Part shown: in pieces, positions 62,467 to 64,000 of the stretch
How the letters are laid out: each line of letters starts with the position of its first letter
Position numbering within the stretch: the stretch's first letter is position 1
From: Theristus sp. LFF4_11
Taxonomy: Eukaryota; Nematoda; Chromadorea; Monhysterida; Xyalidae
DNA length: 64,000 nt
NCBI GenBank assembly: GCA_030248135.1
Contig: JASANC010001390.1
Span: 1 to 64,000, forward strand
Reading direction: 5' to 3'
Position numbers and translations under genes: made by a program
The notes under the pieces: generated by a model
The model's input: only the letters and a program-made list of their open reading frames with translations
Told to the model about the DNA's origin: nothing
Databases searched by the model: none

Positions 62467-62916
62467 CATAGTTGTTCTAGGGGGGGGGCCTGGGGGGGGC
62501 CCCCCCCCCCCAAAAAAATTTCGAATCTATCTCTATCAAATAGGTTTTTTCGGCTCAGCTATTATCTATCTAAAAAATTTTCTCAGCCAGCTATCTATCT
62601 GAAAATTTTTGTCTTCGAAGACATAAAATGAGTCAATTTTTGACCAAAATTGACCATTTTTGCTCGTAATTCTTGAAAATTTCGCTAATTTTAGGTAAAA
62701 TACGCGTTTATACTTGATTTTTAGTGTATTTTTAGCATTATTTTGCTGTTTTTATAGCTTTTTAGCGTTTTAGCTATCTATCTATCAAATTTCAAAATTT
62801 TGACCGCCCCCCCCCGTGGCCCCCCCCAAAATTTTCCAGCTATCTATCTATCTAGAAAATTTGCTCCAGCTATCTATATCGGCCCCCCCCAACCCCTCGG
62901 CTCTGGAACAACTATG
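62467..62916. mobile_element. MITE with TIR CATAGTTGTTC and 8-bp TSD, copy 2
   Basis: CATAGTTGTTCTAGGGGG and GGCTCTGGAACAACTATG are inverted. AGATAGAT is duplicated at 62459-62466 and 62917-62924. It is the reverse complement of the copy at 41123-41594. It sits inside sequence of its own family. Confidence 0.9.
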
Positions 62917-62936
62917 AGATAGATAGCTGAAAAATT

Positions 62937-63446
62937 TTGACCTCAATTACCCCTTTTCCAAACCGTTACCATGCCTCTTGTAGTGTTTTGACCCCCAAAA
63001 CGTCACTTATTGTCCCCAGCCCAAGTGAAAATACACATACCGGCTTGAAATTCGGTCAAATCTGATGATGTGTCGCGACGGCAGGACACGAAACGGCAAC
63101 CAGACAACGTAACGATTGCAAACGGAGCAGCTTGGACGCTCAAATTTAGATTGCGAGGCGAATCGTCAGCTTATCTGCATCGGAAATGGTAAGCCAACCT
63201 TTGTGACGCTCAAAAACTTCATCGCAGATGTTGTATAAACCTGAAATCAGTCGGTAAAACGGTCCAAAATCGACTGCTAAAGGTTTTACGAGGTAATATC
63301 GAAGAAAATTTTTGTTGAACTTTCGAAAAATTGTGCCAAAATTGAGGTTTTCAGAGCATATTAGAGAAAAAATTTTCGAATTTTTTTTTTAAATCGGCAT
63401 TTTTGTTTTTTTAATCACTTTTTTTTAAATTTTGATTTTTGTTTAA
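62937..63446. mobile_element. Right part of a TAGGGTTGTTAAA element
   Basis: It runs from GACCTCAATTACCCC to TTTAACAACCCTA at about 63446. The middle (63060-63300) is the reverse complement of 2680-2890, including GCATCGGAAATGGTAAGCCA. Confidence 0.65.
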
Positions 63447-63672
63447 CAACCCTACACCCCCCCCCCACGTGACGACACCCCCCCTCGAAAATTTGCTTTC
63501 GCCTTCGGTACTGTTTCACACTTGCGGAAATAATAAAGAAAATAATAAAAAATTTTAGGTTTTCAGAGCATATTAGAAAAAATTTTTCGAATTTTTAAAA
63601 AAAAAAATCGGCATTTTTGTTTTTTTTATCACTTTTTTTTTAAAAAAATTTGATTTTTGTTTAACAACCCTA
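63447..63672. repeat. G/C-tract fragment and second TTTAACAACCCTA end
   Basis: CACGTGACGACACCCCCCCT, the CTTCGGTACTG word and a further A/T-tract segment ending TTTAACAACCCTA at 63672 repeat the neighbouring elements. Confidence 0.55.
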
Positions 63673-64000
63673 GGCCATGTTATCGGGTATCTGAAAAACG
63701 GTCGTATAATGTGGTATTAACCAACATCTCCGCTCCAATTGTTTAACAATATATCGCACAACTCCATTGTAGACCTATAACATACGCCAATCAACAAGAT
63801 ATCATGTTCATCTCATGGCCTACCGACTGAAAAACATGTTCTACGTTGCAAGAAAACGATTTCTGAAACGATATTTCAATTCAGTTAAGTCATTTCAACG
63901 CTAAAAATTGACTCTAGAAGTCATCCAAATCGAAAAACATAGAGTACGTCGGTCAAAATGACCAAATAATGACATTTACCTAAGCACACAAAGAAGTTGG
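63673..64000. repeat. 328-bp repeat, copy 2, cut by the window end
   Basis: It aligns without gaps to 27645-27972 with about six substitutions. It continues beyond the window. Confidence 0.85.

Overview
The window is animal nuclear DNA. Genes are split by GT-AG introns, intergenic DNA is AT-rich, exons are GC-richer, and transposable elements (TEs) of nearly every eukaryotic class fill the space between exons. A Hunchback-type zinc-finger gene and a short ADF/cofilin resembling nematode UNC-60B and fly Twinstar point to a protostome, probably an ecdysozoan. I cannot name the species. No prokaryotic operon, CRISPR array, rRNA gene or intact tRNA gene was seen.

Seven gene models were assembled by hand by requiring GT-AG junctions and an unbroken reading frame across phases. 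(1) An OCIA-domain protein on the minus strand, 298-1901, 277 aa. (2) A compact Hunchback-like C2H2 protein, 16033-17434, 257 aa. (3) An LSM14/Trailer hitch/CAR-1 RNA-binding protein, 18219-28461, 17 exons, 799 aa. (4) A GT10 alpha-1,3-fucosyltransferase, 34507-38079, 393 aa. (5) ADF/cofilin, 40878-47460, 166 aa. (6) An SLC22-like major-facilitator transporter, 49560-55411, 594 aa. (7) An unrecognised secreted cysteine-rich protein on the minus strand, 56754-58867. The neighbours have unrelated jobs (mitochondrial membrane, transcription, mRNP granules, Golgi glycosylation, actin turnover, solute transport), so no functional cluster is implied.

Regions 1.98-14.6 kb, 29.8-34 kb and 59.2-64 kb are mostly repeats: G/C-tract foldback sequences, non-autonomous Helitrons (two of them head to tail), a 149-bp satellite, a 199-bp-arm inverted repeat, a 909-bp TRIM retrotransposon with identical LTRs, hAT-type elements with 8-bp target duplications, TA-flanked mariner-like elements and MITEs, and a tRNA-derived SINE.

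I found no multi-gene system that is clearly new. The most unusual signals are structural. One SINE carries a (CAA)n tail grown to 497 perfect units inside a transporter intron. A palindromic ~85-bp hairpin occurs four times, each time 19-24 nt from a splice site in a different gene or intron. In the fucosyltransferase gene, a MITE target-site TA supplies the T of the 5' splice-site GT. The secreted cysteine-rich gene is the best candidate for an undescribed protein family.
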